Shown: positions 42,912 to 51,231, numbered from the stretch's first letter. The stretch is 64,000 bases of DNA from Streptomyces mangrovisoli (GCF_000974985.2 NZ_LAVA02000057.1:1-64000), one strand, 5' to 3'. Notes: generated from the sequence alone by a model not told the origin. Numbers and translations: made by a program.

Positions 42912-44164
42912 CCGCCTCCGCCACCGGCGCACAGGTGGTGTTCGTCGGCTACAACGCGGCCTATCTGCGCGCGATCGACGGGAGCGTGCCCAGCGGTTCG
43001 GTCGTGGTGATCGAGGAGCCCGACATCATCCGCAAGCGGGAACTCCAGGACGCCGCGGCCCGCTTCGACTGCCTGGACCGGATCGTCCCGGCGAGCTATC
43101 AGCAGTCGGCCGGCGCCCTCGACCTGGCGGCCGAGCTGACGGCCACGCGCCCCGTCGCGGCCGTCGTCCCGGGTCTGGAGTACGCGGTGCCCGCCACGGC
43201 CGCCCTGGCCGAGAAGCTCGGGCTGCCGGGAGCGACAGAGTCGGCCGCGCTGGCGTTGCGGGACAAGGTCCGGCTGCGCGAGGTCTCCGGGGCGGGCGGC
43301 GTGCGCAATCCCCGTTGGCGCGAGGTGCACGGCCCCGCGGACATCGTCGACTTCGCCGGGGACGGCCCGGTGGTGGTCAAGCCGGCGAACCGGCAGGCGA
43401 GCGTCGGTGTACAACTGCTGGACTCGGTCGACACCGTCACCGCGGCCCGCGCGTGGGAGCGGACCTCGTCCGCCGCCGAGTACGAGCAGGTGCCCGACCG
43501 GCAGCTGGCCTGGCGCTTCCTCGCCGAGGAACGCCTGCACGGTCCCGAGTACAGCGTCGAGGCGCTGGTGCGCGACGGCGAGATCATCTTCGAGAACGTC
43601 ACGGCGAAGACGGTGATCCCGGGGCCGTATCCCGTCGAACTCGGCCACCTGCTGCCCGCCCCGCTCGACGACGGCACCCAGGCCGCGTTCGGGACGGCCA
43701 TGCGGGCGCTGGTCGCCGCGACCGGCTTCGGTACGGGCATCCTGCACGCGGAGTGGATCCTGACCGGGGCGGGCCCCACGCTGGTCGAATGCGCGGGCCG
43801 CTGCCCCGGTGACTACCTGATCGACCTCGTCGACCTGGCCTACGGCACCCGGATCAGGCTGACCCTGATCGACCTGCTGGCCGGCCGTCCCGTCACGCTG
43901 CCCCGCTCCGCGAGCCGGAGCTCGGCGATCCGCTTCCTGGCCGCCGAGCCGGGCACCGTGGCGGAGGTCGCCGGGGTGGACACGGCGCGGGGGCTGTCGG
44001 GTGTCGAGGCCGCGGAGGTGGATGTCGAGGCGGGCCAGGAGGTCCGGCCGTGGGCGTCCTCATGGGACCGCGCCGGGCATGTCATCGCGACCGGGCCGGA
44101 CGCGGACACCGCCCACCACCGCGTCCTGGACGCGGACGCCGCCATCCGCATCACTACCGATTGA
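42908..44164 (+). CDS. ATP-grasp amino acid ligase
   Basis: 418 aa. It starts at ATG 42908 with AGGAGG 5 bp upstream. The ATP-grasp motifs are GPVVVKPANRQASVGVQLL, FLAEERLHGPEYSVEALVRDG and PTLVECAGRCPGDYLIDLV. The metal-loop Asn is replaced (E-C-A-G-R). A C-terminal substrate domain follows (SSAIRFLAAEPGTVAEVAGV), similar in layout to the two preceding ATP-grasp proteins, so the three are probably distant paralogues acting in series. It is predicted to add another amino acid or close an amide. The substrates are unknown. Confidence 0.88.
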   Translation: MTASATGAQVVFVGYNAAYLRAIDGSVPSGSVVVIEEPDIIRKRELQDAAARFDCLDRIVPASYQQSAGALDLAAELTATRPVAAVVPGLEYAVPATAALAEKLGLPGATESAALALRDKVRLREVSGAGGVRNPRWREVHGPADIVDFAGDGPVVVKPANRQASVGVQLLDSVDTVTAARAWERTSSAAEYEQVPDRQLAWRFLAEERLHGPEYSVEALVRDGEIIFENVTAKTVIPGPYPVELGHLLPAPLDDGTQAAFGTAMRALVAATGFGTGILHAEWILTGAGPTLVECAGRCPGDYLIDLVDLAYGTRIRLTLIDLLAGRPVTLPRSASRSSAIRFLAAEPGTVAEVAGVDTARGLSGVEAAEVDVEAGQEVRPWASSWDRAGHVIATGPDADTAHHRVLDADAAIRITTD

Positions 44165-44174
44165 GGAAACACAC

Positions 44175-45440
44175 ATGTCTGGTTTGTGGCAACGCGTCCG
44201 CGGATGGCGCGGGTCCGTGCCCGGCGGGTCGGTCGGCTTACGTCTCGCCGTGATGGCGATGATCGACGCGGTGGGCACGGGTGCCTTCCTGGCCGTCTCC
44301 GTACCCTTCATCACCAGGTCGGTCCACCTGTCGGAGGGGAAACTCGGCTCCGGCCTGAGCCTGTCCGCCGTCGTCGCCCTGGGCACGGCGATCCCGATCG
44401 GCGTCCTGGCCGACCGGATCGGCCCGAAGAAGGTGCTGGTCGGGGTGAGCCTGTGGCGCTGCGCCTGCTTCGTGGTCTACCCGTTCGTGCAGAACCTGTG
44501 GCAGTTCCTGACCGTGGTGTGCCTGCTCGGCCTGGTCGACAAGGCGGCCTCGCCGATGGAACAGGCCCTGGTGGGGCAGGTGACGGCGGCCGACGACCGG
44601 GTCCGGGTGGTCGCGACCCTGCGTTCGCTGCGCAACGTGGGCTTCACGGTCGGCGCCCTGCTGGGCGGTGTCGGGCTGCTGATCGACACCCGGGCGGGGT
44701 ACGCCGCGATCCTGCTGGTCAACGCGGCCTCCTTCGCGGTGCTCGCGAGCCTGGCCGCCCGGCTGCCGGTGCTCAGCGCGCCGGCCAGGAGCCTGCGCCG
44801 ACGCTTCTCGGTCAAGGTGCTGCGGGACGGGTCGTTCCTGTCCTTCACCGGAATCAACGCCGTGCTCACCATGCACATGACCCTGCTGAGCATCGGCATC
44901 CCGCTGTGGATCGTCGGACACACCGACGTCTCCTCGGCGCTGATCTCCCCGCTGGTGGCGGTCAACACCGTGCTCGCGGTGGCCCTTCAGGTGTGGGCCA
45001 GCCGGGGCACCGACACCCTCGCCGGCTCCGCGCGGGCGCTGGTGTGGGCCGGTCTCTCCCTCGCGGTGTGCTGCCTGCTGCTCGTCGCGGCGCCGAAGCT
45101 GCCGGTCGTTCTCGCCGTCGGGGTGCTGCTGCTGGCCATGGTCGCGCTGACCGGCGGCGAGCTGTTCCAGTCCGCCGGCGGCTGGGGCGGCTCCTATCTG
45201 CTCGCGGTGCCCGGCGAGGAAGGCGTCTATCTCTCGGTCTTCTGGCTGGGCGTGGCCGTCCAGCAGATCGCGGCACCGGTCCTGGTCAGCCTGGTCGTCA
45301 CGACCGGCACCACGGGCTGGGTCGTCCTGGCGGCGCTGTTCGCCGCATGCGGACTCGCCGCCCCGCTCGTCGGGCGATGGGCGCAGGCGCAGGTCGACGC
45401 CAGGCCGCAACCCGACCCGGCTCTGGCCGAAGCCACGTAA
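44175..45440 (+). CDS. MFS transporter, probable product exporter
   Basis: 421 aa with about 12 membrane helices. The MFS loop motif ADRIGPKKVLVG lies between helices 2 and 3. A TTA codon occurs at 44238-44240 (codon 22), so translation needs the bldA tRNA. GAGGAAA precedes the ATG. The start is 10 bp after the third ATP-grasp gene and the gene lies inside the cluster operon. Export of the finished peptide or self-resistance is the likely role. Confidence 0.9.
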   Translation: MSGLWQRVRGWRGSVPGGSVGLRLAVMAMIDAVGTGAFLAVSVPFITRSVHLSEGKLGSGLSLSAVVALGTAIPIGVLADRIGPKKVLVGVSLWRCACFVVYPFVQNLWQFLTVVCLLGLVDKAASPMEQALVGQVTAADDRVRVVATLRSLRNVGFTVGALLGGVGLLIDTRAGYAAILLVNAASFAVLASLAARLPVLSAPARSLRRRFSVKVLRDGSFLSFTGINAVLTMHMTLLSIGIPLWIVGHTDVSSALISPLVAVNTVLAVALQVWASRGTDTLAGSARALVWAGLSLAVCCLLLVAAPKLPVVLAVGVLLLAMVALTGGELFQSAGGWGGSYLLAVPGEEGVYLSVFWLGVAVQQIAAPVLVSLVVTTGTTGWVVLAALFAACGLAAPLVGRWAQAQVDARPQPDPALAEAT

Positions 45441-45502
45441 CCACCCCTGCGCGCCGGCTCCGTGGCCGGGTCGGCGCAGTCGATCACTATCTGAGGAGAC
45501 AC

Positions 45503-45955
45503 ATGTCCGTTCCGCTGTACGTTCCGGCCGGTGAAGGCGAGTTCGTCAACATCCGGGACACCAAGAGGACGTATCTCAAGCTCGTCACCGCGGACTCCGA
45601 CGGCGAGTTCGGCTTCTTCGAGCACCACATGGCTCCGGAGGCGAGCGGTGCCAGCCCGCACATCCACAAGCAGTCCACCGAGATGTTCTACGTGGTGAAG
45701 GGCGAGATCGAGTTCACCATCGGCGACCGCAAGGTGGTGGGCGAGCCCGGCGCGTTCGCCTACGTCCCCAAGGGCGAGCCGCACGGCTTCACCAACCGGG
45801 GCAACGAGGACGCCACGCTGCTGATCATGTTCTACCCGATCTACAACCGCGAGGACTACTTCCGCGGTCTGGGGCGCCTGACGGCCAACGGTCGCAATCC
45901 CAGCCTGGAGGAGCTTCAGGAACACATGGCGAAGTACGACCAGTTCATGGTCTGA
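45503..45955 (+). CDS. Cupin-domain protein
   Basis: 150 aa single-domain cupin. Motif 1 is SPHIHKQSTEMFYVVKGEIEF (two His and a Glu as metal ligands) and motif 2 is PGAFAYVPKGEPHGFTNRG (His). The C-terminal YFRGLGRLTANGRNPSLEEL resembles quercetinase-like small cupins of Streptomyces. It could be a metal-dependent oxygenase or isomerase acting on the cluster product. CTGAGGAG lies 7 bp upstream of the ATG. It is the last plus-strand gene before the perfect terminator, 62 bp after the exporter. Confidence 0.88.
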   Translation: MSVPLYVPAGEGEFVNIRDTKRTYLKLVTADSDGEFGFFEHHMAPEASGASPHIHKQSTEMFYVVKGEIEFTIGDRKVVGEPGAFAYVPKGEPHGFTNRGNEDATLLIMFYPIYNREDYFRGLGRLTANGRNPSLEELQEHMAKYDQFMV

Positions 45956-45996
45956 CCCGCGCCCCTCCGGCCGACCGGCCGACCGGCCCACTGGCC

Positions 45997-46050
45997 GCAA
46001 CGAGAACGGGGCCTGGCAGCGAATTCGCCGCCAGGCCCCGTTCTCGTTGC
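45997..46050. terminator. Perfect bidirectional terminator (21-bp stem)
   Basis: GCAACGAGAACGGGGCCTGGC (45997-46017) is matched exactly by its reverse complement at 46030-46050 around a 12-base loop. It separates the plus-strand cluster from the minus-strand operon, ending both. Confidence 0.96.
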
Positions 46051-46060
46051 GCGTACGACG

Positions 46061-46609
46061 TCAGTCGCCCGCGCTGTTCCCGTTACGGAAGCGCCACTGC
46101 AACTCGCGTACCTCGGCGGCGAGTTCCGGGACCGGCCCCGCCACCACGGCGCCGGGCACGACATCCTGGACGGTCAGCGGACTCAGGGGCGAGGTGACCG
46201 GCACACCCCACTCGGCCTTCCACTCCCGGGCCTGCTGCGAAGAGCTCGCGTACACGATGCGGCCGAGGCCCGCCCACCCGTGGGCGGCCGCGCACATCGG
46301 GCAGTGCTCACCCGAGGTGTAGACGGTCGCCGCGGCCCGCTCCTCGGGACCGAGGTGGGTCGCGGCCCAGCGGGCGAGTTCGAACTCGGGGTGCCGGGTC
46401 GGGTCGCCCGTGGTGGTCTCACGGTTGCGGTCCTCGGCGAGGATCTTGCCGTCCGCGTCGACGAGCACCGATCCGAAGGGCCAGTCCCCGGCCTCCACCG
46501 CCTCGGCCGCCAGCTCGATGCAGCGGCGGAGATAGGGCAGTTCGGATGCGTCGACGGTGGTGGCGCGGTCGCTGCCGCCCTCGGGCAGGCCGCGGTCGTT
46601 CAGGGTCAC
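46061..46609 (-). CDS. Nucleoside/guanine deaminase-like zinc deaminase
   Basis: 182 aa. The CDA-fold zinc motifs are H-P-E (TRHPEFELARWA) and SGEHCPMCAAAHGW. The N-terminal LRRCIELAAEAVEAGDWPFGSVLVDADGKI is typical of guanine deaminase and related nucleobase deaminases. The GTG at 46609 has GGAG 5 bp upstream. It ends 11 bp from the bidirectional terminator and is the last gene of the minus-strand operon, 28 bp after the LLM gene. The substrate is probably an amino-heteroaromatic ring; whether a nucleobase or the pathway intermediate is unknown. Confidence 0.87.
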   Translation of the reverse strand: MTLNDRGLPEGGSDRATTVDASELPYLRRCIELAAEAVEAGDWPFGSVLVDADGKILAEDRNRETTTGDPTRHPEFELARWAATHLGPEERAAATVYTSGEHCPMCAAAHGWAGLGRIVYASSSQQAREWKAEWGVPVTSPLSPLTVQDVVPGAVVAGPVPELAAEVRELQWRFRNGNSAGD

Positions 46610-46637
46610 TGTGACTCCATGTCCTCGGGGGTGTGGG

Positions 46638-47474
46638 CTACGGCCGGTGGGCGGCGACGGTGGCCAGCGCCTGCCATGCCGCCTCGGGTCGCAGGGTCTC
46701 GTCCGGATCGCCTTGGTACGGATCGAGCAGCACGGTCTCGGCACCTGCGCGGCGCAGTTCCTCGATGTCCTCGAGGATCTGCTCCACGGTGCCCTCGCCG
46801 GCCCGGCGATCCGGGTCGTCGACCGGCCTTTCCGTCAGCCGGAGGCAGATACGCGGGGCCAGTTCCGGAACGGGCCGGCCGATCTCGTCCGCGAATTCCT
46901 TCAGTCGGTTCAGGGACTCTCTGAACCAGGGCATCGTGAATCGGAGCGGATGCCAGGGAGAACCGAGACGAACTGCCCGCCGTATAGCGGTGTCACTGTT
47001 GCCGCCGATCCAGATCGGAATCTGTCCGCAGCGATAGTCGGCGTCGTCGTCCCATGCCGCGCGCATGGTCTCGAGGTATTCGTCCGTCAGCGCGCCGCGG
47101 CGTTCGAAGGGAACGCCCAGCGCCTCGAACTCCTCGCGGGCCCAGCCGACCCCGACGCCCAGGATCAGCCGACCGCCGCTGAGTTGTTGCAGGTTGGCGG
47201 CCATGCGGGCGACCAGCAGAGGGTGCCGGTAGGGCGCGACGAGAATGGTGGTGCCCAGCTCGATCCTGGTCGTGATTCCGGCCAGCCAGGCGAGAGTTGT
47301 GACAGGTTCGTAAAATGGAGCGGGATATTGCCTGGCGACGTCCGGAGTAATCGCCACATGGTCGGAGAGCATCAGCAGGTCGAATCCGAGACCCTCCGAT
47401 GTTTTGGCCCAGCGGGCCAGGTTGTCCGGGTTCGCGCCCGGTCCGAAATTGGGTACATTCACGCCGATCCGCAT
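46638..47474 (-). CDS. LLM-class F420-dependent oxidoreductase
   Basis: 278 aa TIM-barrel luciferase-like monooxygenase. Family features are FDLLMLSDHVAITPD, RIELGTTILVAPYRHPLLVARMAANLQQLSGGRLILGVGVGWAREEFEALGV and IWIGGNSDTAIRRAVRLG. Streptomyces makes coenzyme F420, and these proteins use F420H2 or FMNH2. It is probably the penultimate gene of the minus-strand operon. In an aromatic pathway it could reduce or hydroxylate a ring; the substrate is not known. Confidence 0.88.
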   Translation of the reverse strand: MRIGVNVPNFGPGANPDNLARWAKTSEGLGFDLLMLSDHVAITPDVARQYPAPFYEPVTTLAWLAGITTRIELGTTILVAPYRHPLLVARMAANLQQLSGGRLILGVGVGWAREEFEALGVPFERRGALTDEYLETMRAAWDDDADYRCGQIPIWIGGNSDTAIRRAVRLGSPWHPLRFTMPWFRESLNRLKEFADEIGRPVPELAPRICLRLTERPVDDPDRRAGEGTVEQILEDIEELRRAGAETVLLDPYQGDPDETLRPEAAWQALATVAAHRP

Positions 47475-47568
47475 GACCCGACACTATCAACTGGGCTTGA
47501 GTCGAGTGCACTTGTCGGCGACCGGAACGGAATTTCAGCAAGGCGAACGGCCGACAATCGACCGCCGG

Positions 47569-48789
47569 TCATCCGTCCGGCCCCGAGCCGTCGTTCCCGC
47601 CCTCCGGCGGATGTGCCACGAGGAGGTCGCCGAGGAGGGCCACGGCCAGGAGAGCGGCCGTCGCGGGGAAGAGGGCGGACGGTCCGCCCAGGGAGAGCAG
47701 GGGGCCGCCCGCGAGCGAGCCGATCCCGGTACCGCCGTCGAAGGCGACGTTCCACGCGACCCCGGCCACGCCGAGACCGGCGGGGTGGTCGCCGGCCGCC
47801 CGCATCGCGAGCACCAGCGTGGCGCTCTGGACCGCCCCGAACCCCGCCCCGAACAGGGCGGCACCGGCCACCAGCAGAGCCGGCGCGTGAGAGGCGGCGC
47901 CCGCGGCGGTGCCGAGCACCGTGGCCGCCACGGCGGGGGTCAGCACCGGGCGGCCCCCGTACCGGTCGATGAGCCGGCCTGCGCCGAGCCGCGCGAGGAC
48001 GGTGGCGGCCTGCGCGGCGAGGAGCGCCTCGGCCGCGGCCGGGGCGGTGAGCGGCAGGAAGGTGAAGACGACGCCGTAGGCCGTGGTGGAGGCGGTCTCC
48101 ACCACGAGCGGACCGGCCATCGGGCGCAGCGCCCGCCATGTCCCGCGGCGTGTCGAGGAAGGTCCGGCCGGGCGGACGGCGGCCCCGGCGCGGGGGAAGC
48201 CCAGCGAGCCGGCCAGGATCAGCGCGGCCGCGGCCGCCGCCAGGGCGAAGTCGAGCGGGTACGCTCCCCGCCGGGCCAGCGCGATGCCCAGCGGAGCCCC
48301 CACCACCCCGGAGACACCGACCACCGCGCCGTACCAGCCGATGGCACGTCCCCGTCTGCCGGGCGGGAACAGTTCGGCGGTGAAGGTGACACCGGCGACG
48401 ACGAACACGCCGAAGCCGAGTCCGCGCACGGCCGCGAGGCCGGTCAGGGCGGGCAGCGCGGTGACCGTCGGAAGCACCGCGCACGGCAGCCCGAGCAGTA
48501 CACCGCTCAGGGCGAGCGAACGTCTGCGCCCGAGGCGCGCGAAGAGCCACGGGGTGAAGGGCTGGACGACCAGGGTGGCCGCCATGAGGGTGGCGGTGAG
48601 CGCTCCGGCGCCGGACGGTCCGACGCCGGAGCGCACTGCGTACGCGGGCATCGCGGACAGGGTCAGGTTGAAGCCCGCGAAGCCGCCGAACGCGGCGACC
48701 AGGGCACCGGCCGTCGCCGCCCGCCGTCGGCCGGCGGACGGCGCCGGGCGGTCGTCGGCGGACGCGGGTGCGTCCGTCGGCGCGGTCAT
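47569..48789 (-). CDS. MFS transporter
   Basis: 406 aa with about 12 helices. The loop motif LFARLGRRRSLALSG lies after helix 2 and RLIDRYGGRPVLTP after helix 8, the two MFS A-motif copies. It lies 43 bp after the substrate-binding lipoprotein gene and 94 bp before the LLM gene, all on the minus strand. It is likely an importer or exporter for the pathway substrate. Confidence 0.88.
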   Translation of the reverse strand: MTAPTDAPASADDRPAPSAGRRRAATAGALVAAFGGFAGFNLTLSAMPAYAVRSGVGPSGAGALTATLMAATLVVQPFTPWLFARLGRRRSLALSGVLLGLPCAVLPTVTALPALTGLAAVRGLGFGVFVVAGVTFTAELFPPGRRGRAIGWYGAVVGVSGVVGAPLGIALARRGAYPLDFALAAAAAALILAGSLGFPRAGAAVRPAGPSSTRRGTWRALRPMAGPLVVETASTTAYGVVFTFLPLTAPAAAEALLAAQAATVLARLGAGRLIDRYGGRPVLTPAVAATVLGTAAGAASHAPALLVAGAALFGAGFGAVQSATLVLAMRAAGDHPAGLGVAGVAWNVAFDGGTGIGSLAGGPLLSLGGPSALFPATAALLAVALLGDLLVAHPPEGGNDGSGPDG

Positions 48790-48832
48790 CGTGACCCGGC
48801 CGGGTCCGGGGTGCCCATGTCGCGGTCGCCGG

Positions 48833-49852
48833 TCAGGAGTTGTCGAGCGGCAGTCCGGGCGGGTCGACCTCGGAGTGGGCGACGGCCTCGTTGGACAGGT
48901 TCCAGGCGGCGAGCCACTTGGCGTACTGGCCGTGCTCGATCAGGTAGTTGATCGCGTCGGCGACCGGCTTGGCGAGACCGCTGTCCTTCTTGGCGGTGGC
49001 CGCGATCAGGCCCTGGAGCGAGGCGCCGGCGCCGGAGAACGTGCCCGCGTTGGCCGTGGGGCGGGTCGTCTTCGCGGTCTGGGTGATGTGATAGGAGATG
49101 GTGGGGTTGGGACCGAAGTGGGCGTCGATCCTGCCGCTGTCGAGCTCCAGGTAGATGCCGTTGTTGTCGGGGTAGTGCTTGATGGTGAGCGTCTTGCCCT
49201 CGCTCTTCAGCTTGCGCTGCCATGCGAGGAGGATGCGCTCCTGGTTGGTGCCGGAACCGACCTCGATGGTCTTGCCGGCGAGGTTCTCGTAGTCGCCGTC
49301 GAACTTCCAGGTGCTGGACTTCAGCACCTCGAAGGCGAGGTTGTCCTGCCGGTACGAGGCGAACTCGTACTTCTTCTTGCGCTCCTCGGTGTCGGTGACG
49401 TTCGAGAAGGCCACGTCCACCTTGCCGCTGTCGATGCCGATGAAGAGGTTCTCCCAGGTGAAGTTCCTGCCCTCCGGCTCGAGGCCGAGGACCGCGGCGA
49501 CCAGGCGGCCGATGTCGGCCTCGGAGCCGGTGAGGGTCTTCTGGTCGCCGCCGACGAATTCGAGCGGGGCGGAGCCGGACGGCAGCACGCCGTGCCCGAT
49601 CACGAGTTTGCCGCTCTTCCTTACGGCGTCGGGCAGTTCGGCGCGGATCGAGTCGACCTCGGACACCTTCAGGGTGGTCTCGGTGGCGGCGCCGTTGGAG
49701 AGCCGGCCGATGGTCACCGTACCGGCGGCGTCGGTCTTGGCGACGGCGTCGCTGTCACCGCCGCAGGCGGCGAGCCCGCCGACGAGAGCGGCGGCGACGG
49801 TCACCGCGGAGACGCCCCGGAACAGGCTGCGTCGGGGAACGTGGGCAGGCAT
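48833..49852 (-). CDS. ABC transporter substrate-binding lipoprotein (family 3), without ABC partners nearby
   Basis: 339 aa. The N terminus has basic residues, a hydrophobic core and the lipobox LAACGG at about residues 27-32, so the mature protein is lipid-anchored outside the membrane. The SBP_bac_3 region spans about 70-310 (SGKLVIGHGVLPSGSAPLEF, then KVDVAFSNVTDTEERKKKYEFA). The family binds amino acids or small organic acids. No permease or ATPase gene is adjacent, which is odd; it may work with distant ABC components or as a sensor. GAGAGGAAA precedes the ATG. Confidence 0.88.
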   Translation of the reverse strand: MPAHVPRRSLFRGVSAVTVAAALVGGLAACGGDSDAVAKTDAAGTVTIGRLSNGAATETTLKVSEVDSIRAELPDAVRKSGKLVIGHGVLPSGSAPLEFVGGDQKTLTGSEADIGRLVAAVLGLEPEGRNFTWENLFIGIDSGKVDVAFSNVTDTEERKKKYEFASYRQDNLAFEVLKSSTWKFDGDYENLAGKTIEVGSGTNQERILLAWQRKLKSEGKTLTIKHYPDNNGIYLELDSGRIDAHFGPNPTISYHITQTAKTTRPTANAGTFSGAGASLQGLIAATAKKDSGLAKPVADAINYLIEHGQYAKWLAAWNLSNEAVAHSEVDPPGLPLDNS

Positions 49853-49902
49853 GGTGTTTCCTCTCAAGTCCTGGCTGACGGGGGCGCCTTCACCGGTTCC
49901 GG

Positions 49903-50715
49903 TCAGGCCGCGGGGCGGCGCACCGGCTCCACTCCGATGACCTTGCGGTAGGCGCGGGCGCCGTCGCCGTAGTCGTCCACGGCGTAGTGCCAGGTGGCGC
50001 GGTTGTCCCAGAGCACGAAGTCGCCCGGGTGCCAGCCGAAGCGGATCGTGTAGTCGGGCGAGGACGCGTGCCGCAGCAGATGCTCCAGGAGCACCTTGCC
50101 CTCCGCGGGCGTCACGCCGGTCAGCCGGAGCGCCGAGGTGCTGAGGAACAGCCCCTTGCGGCCGGTCTCGGGGTGCGCGAGCACGACCGGGTGCTCGACG
50201 GTCTCGGCGACCGAGGTGCGCTTGCTGCCCTGCGCGTAGTTCCGCGCGTTGGCGTCGTAGACCGCGGCGACCGATTCCAGCAGCGTCCTGAACGGCTCGG
50301 ACAGGTCGTCGTACGCCGCCTGGAGGTCGGCCCAGAGTGTGTGGCCGCCCAGTTCGGGCACGACGTCGTAGGTCAGCGACTCGATCGCGAAGACGGGCCG
50401 CCGCCACAGACCGCCGATGTGCCAGGTGCTGGCCTTGCCCGTGCTGCGCACGTCGTAGGGGTAGACCAGCGCGTGTGCGGGGTCCTTCACGGCGGTCGGG
50501 TGGTCGAAGGGTTCGGCGAAGACGCGTACCGCCTCGACCTGCTGAGCGGGGGTCAGATGCTGGTCACGGAAGACCAGCACCTTGTGCTCCAGGAACGCGC
50601 GGCGCAGTTCCTCGGCGGTCCGCTCGTCCACTCCCGCCTTCAGGTCGACGCCGGTCACCTCCGCGCCGAACCGCGGTCCCGCCCGTCGGATCTCGTGGCT
50701 CGCGACAGTGCTCAT
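49903..50715 (-). CDS. TauD/TfdA-family protein with HxG in place of HxD
   Basis: 270 aa, the normal TauD length. VLVFRDQHLTPAQQVEAVRVF, LGGHTLWADLQAAYDDLSEPF and WDNRATWHYAVDDYGDGARA (distal His about 243, Arg nearby) match TauD. At the first iron site, where TauD has W-H-T-D, this protein has WHIGGLW (His 99, Gly 101). Loss of the Asp carboxylate is the hallmark of Fe/2-oxoglutarate halogenases, which bind chloride there. It may be a halogenase-like enzyme or have altered or lost activity. GAGGGAGAG precedes the ATG. It lies inside the minus-strand operon. Confidence 0.88.
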   Translation of the reverse strand: MSTVASHEIRRAGPRFGAEVTGVDLKAGVDERTAEELRRAFLEHKVLVFRDQHLTPAQQVEAVRVFAEPFDHPTAVKDPAHALVYPYDVRSTGKASTWHIGGLWRRPVFAIESLTYDVVPELGGHTLWADLQAAYDDLSEPFRTLLESVAAVYDANARNYAQGSKRTSVAETVEHPVVLAHPETGRKGLFLSTSALRLTGVTPAEGKVLLEHLLRHASSPDYTIRFGWHPGDFVLWDNRATWHYAVDDYGDGARAYRKVIGVEPVRRPAA

Positions 50716-50946
50716 GACTCTCCCTCGGTGTGCTGCCGGCATGGGGTCTCACGCGGGGTCGCCGCCCGGTGGTCGGGTACGGGCGACGTCAGACGCGCGG
50801 ACACGCCGACGCGGCGACGCGCGCCAGGTCGACGTACAACCGGCGGTACAGCAGCACGGGGATGCTCACCCGGCCATGTCTACCAGCCGAGCCCGGAACG
50901 GATCGTTGCAGGCGCATGAAACTTCCGGCGAGGGGGCGGGCATGGC

Positions 50947-51177
50947 CTACCCGCCGTTGGCGAACCGCTCCGCCTCGGTGATTCCCCGGCGGGCGCGGCG
51001 GCGCAGGGAGTGGAGGGGCGGGAGGCCCTCGTCGACGTAGCGCCTGATCACGTCGGGTGGCAGCAGGCAGGAGGAGAGCCCGGACAGGGAGCCACCGCCG
51101 TGCAGGAGGGCTCGCACCAGCCGCCGGGTGACGAGCGCGCGACGGCTGAGCGTGCAGTACCGGTCGTCGACGGTCAT
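50947..51177 (-). CDS. 76-aa protein of unknown function in the dioxygenase operon
   Basis: 76 aa. GAGAGGT lies 5 bp before the ATG, and the gene starts 54 bp after the decarboxylase-like gene. The sequence is basic (RRALVTRRLVRALLHGGGSL) with a Gly/Ser/Leu/Cys centre (SLSGLSSCLLPPDVIRRYVD) and two cysteines. No family is recognised and there is no membrane helix. It could be a small accessory subunit or an assembly factor. Its RBS and position argue that it is real. Confidence 0.65.
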   Translation of the reverse strand: MTVDDRYCTLSRRALVTRRLVRALLHGGGSLSGLSSCLLPPDVIRRYVDEGLPPLHSLRRRARRGITEAERFANGG

Positions 51178-51231
51178 CGTTGACCTCTCATTGGACGGGC
51201 AGACGGCACGGACGGTGCGAGGCGCCGTCCG

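Noticed and set aside
38478..44164. Assigning the SAT/CysK/ATP-grasp set to D-cycloserine biosynthesis
   Set aside because: There is some resemblance (CysK homologue and ATP-grasp ligase), but no arginase (DcsB), epimerase (DcsC) or heme protein (DcsA) genes are present, and an NRPS heads the unit.
48083..49951. 622-aa plus-strand open frame across the MFS and lipoprotein genes
   Set aside because: Antisense shadow; the minus strand has a lipobox, SBP motifs and MFS motifs.
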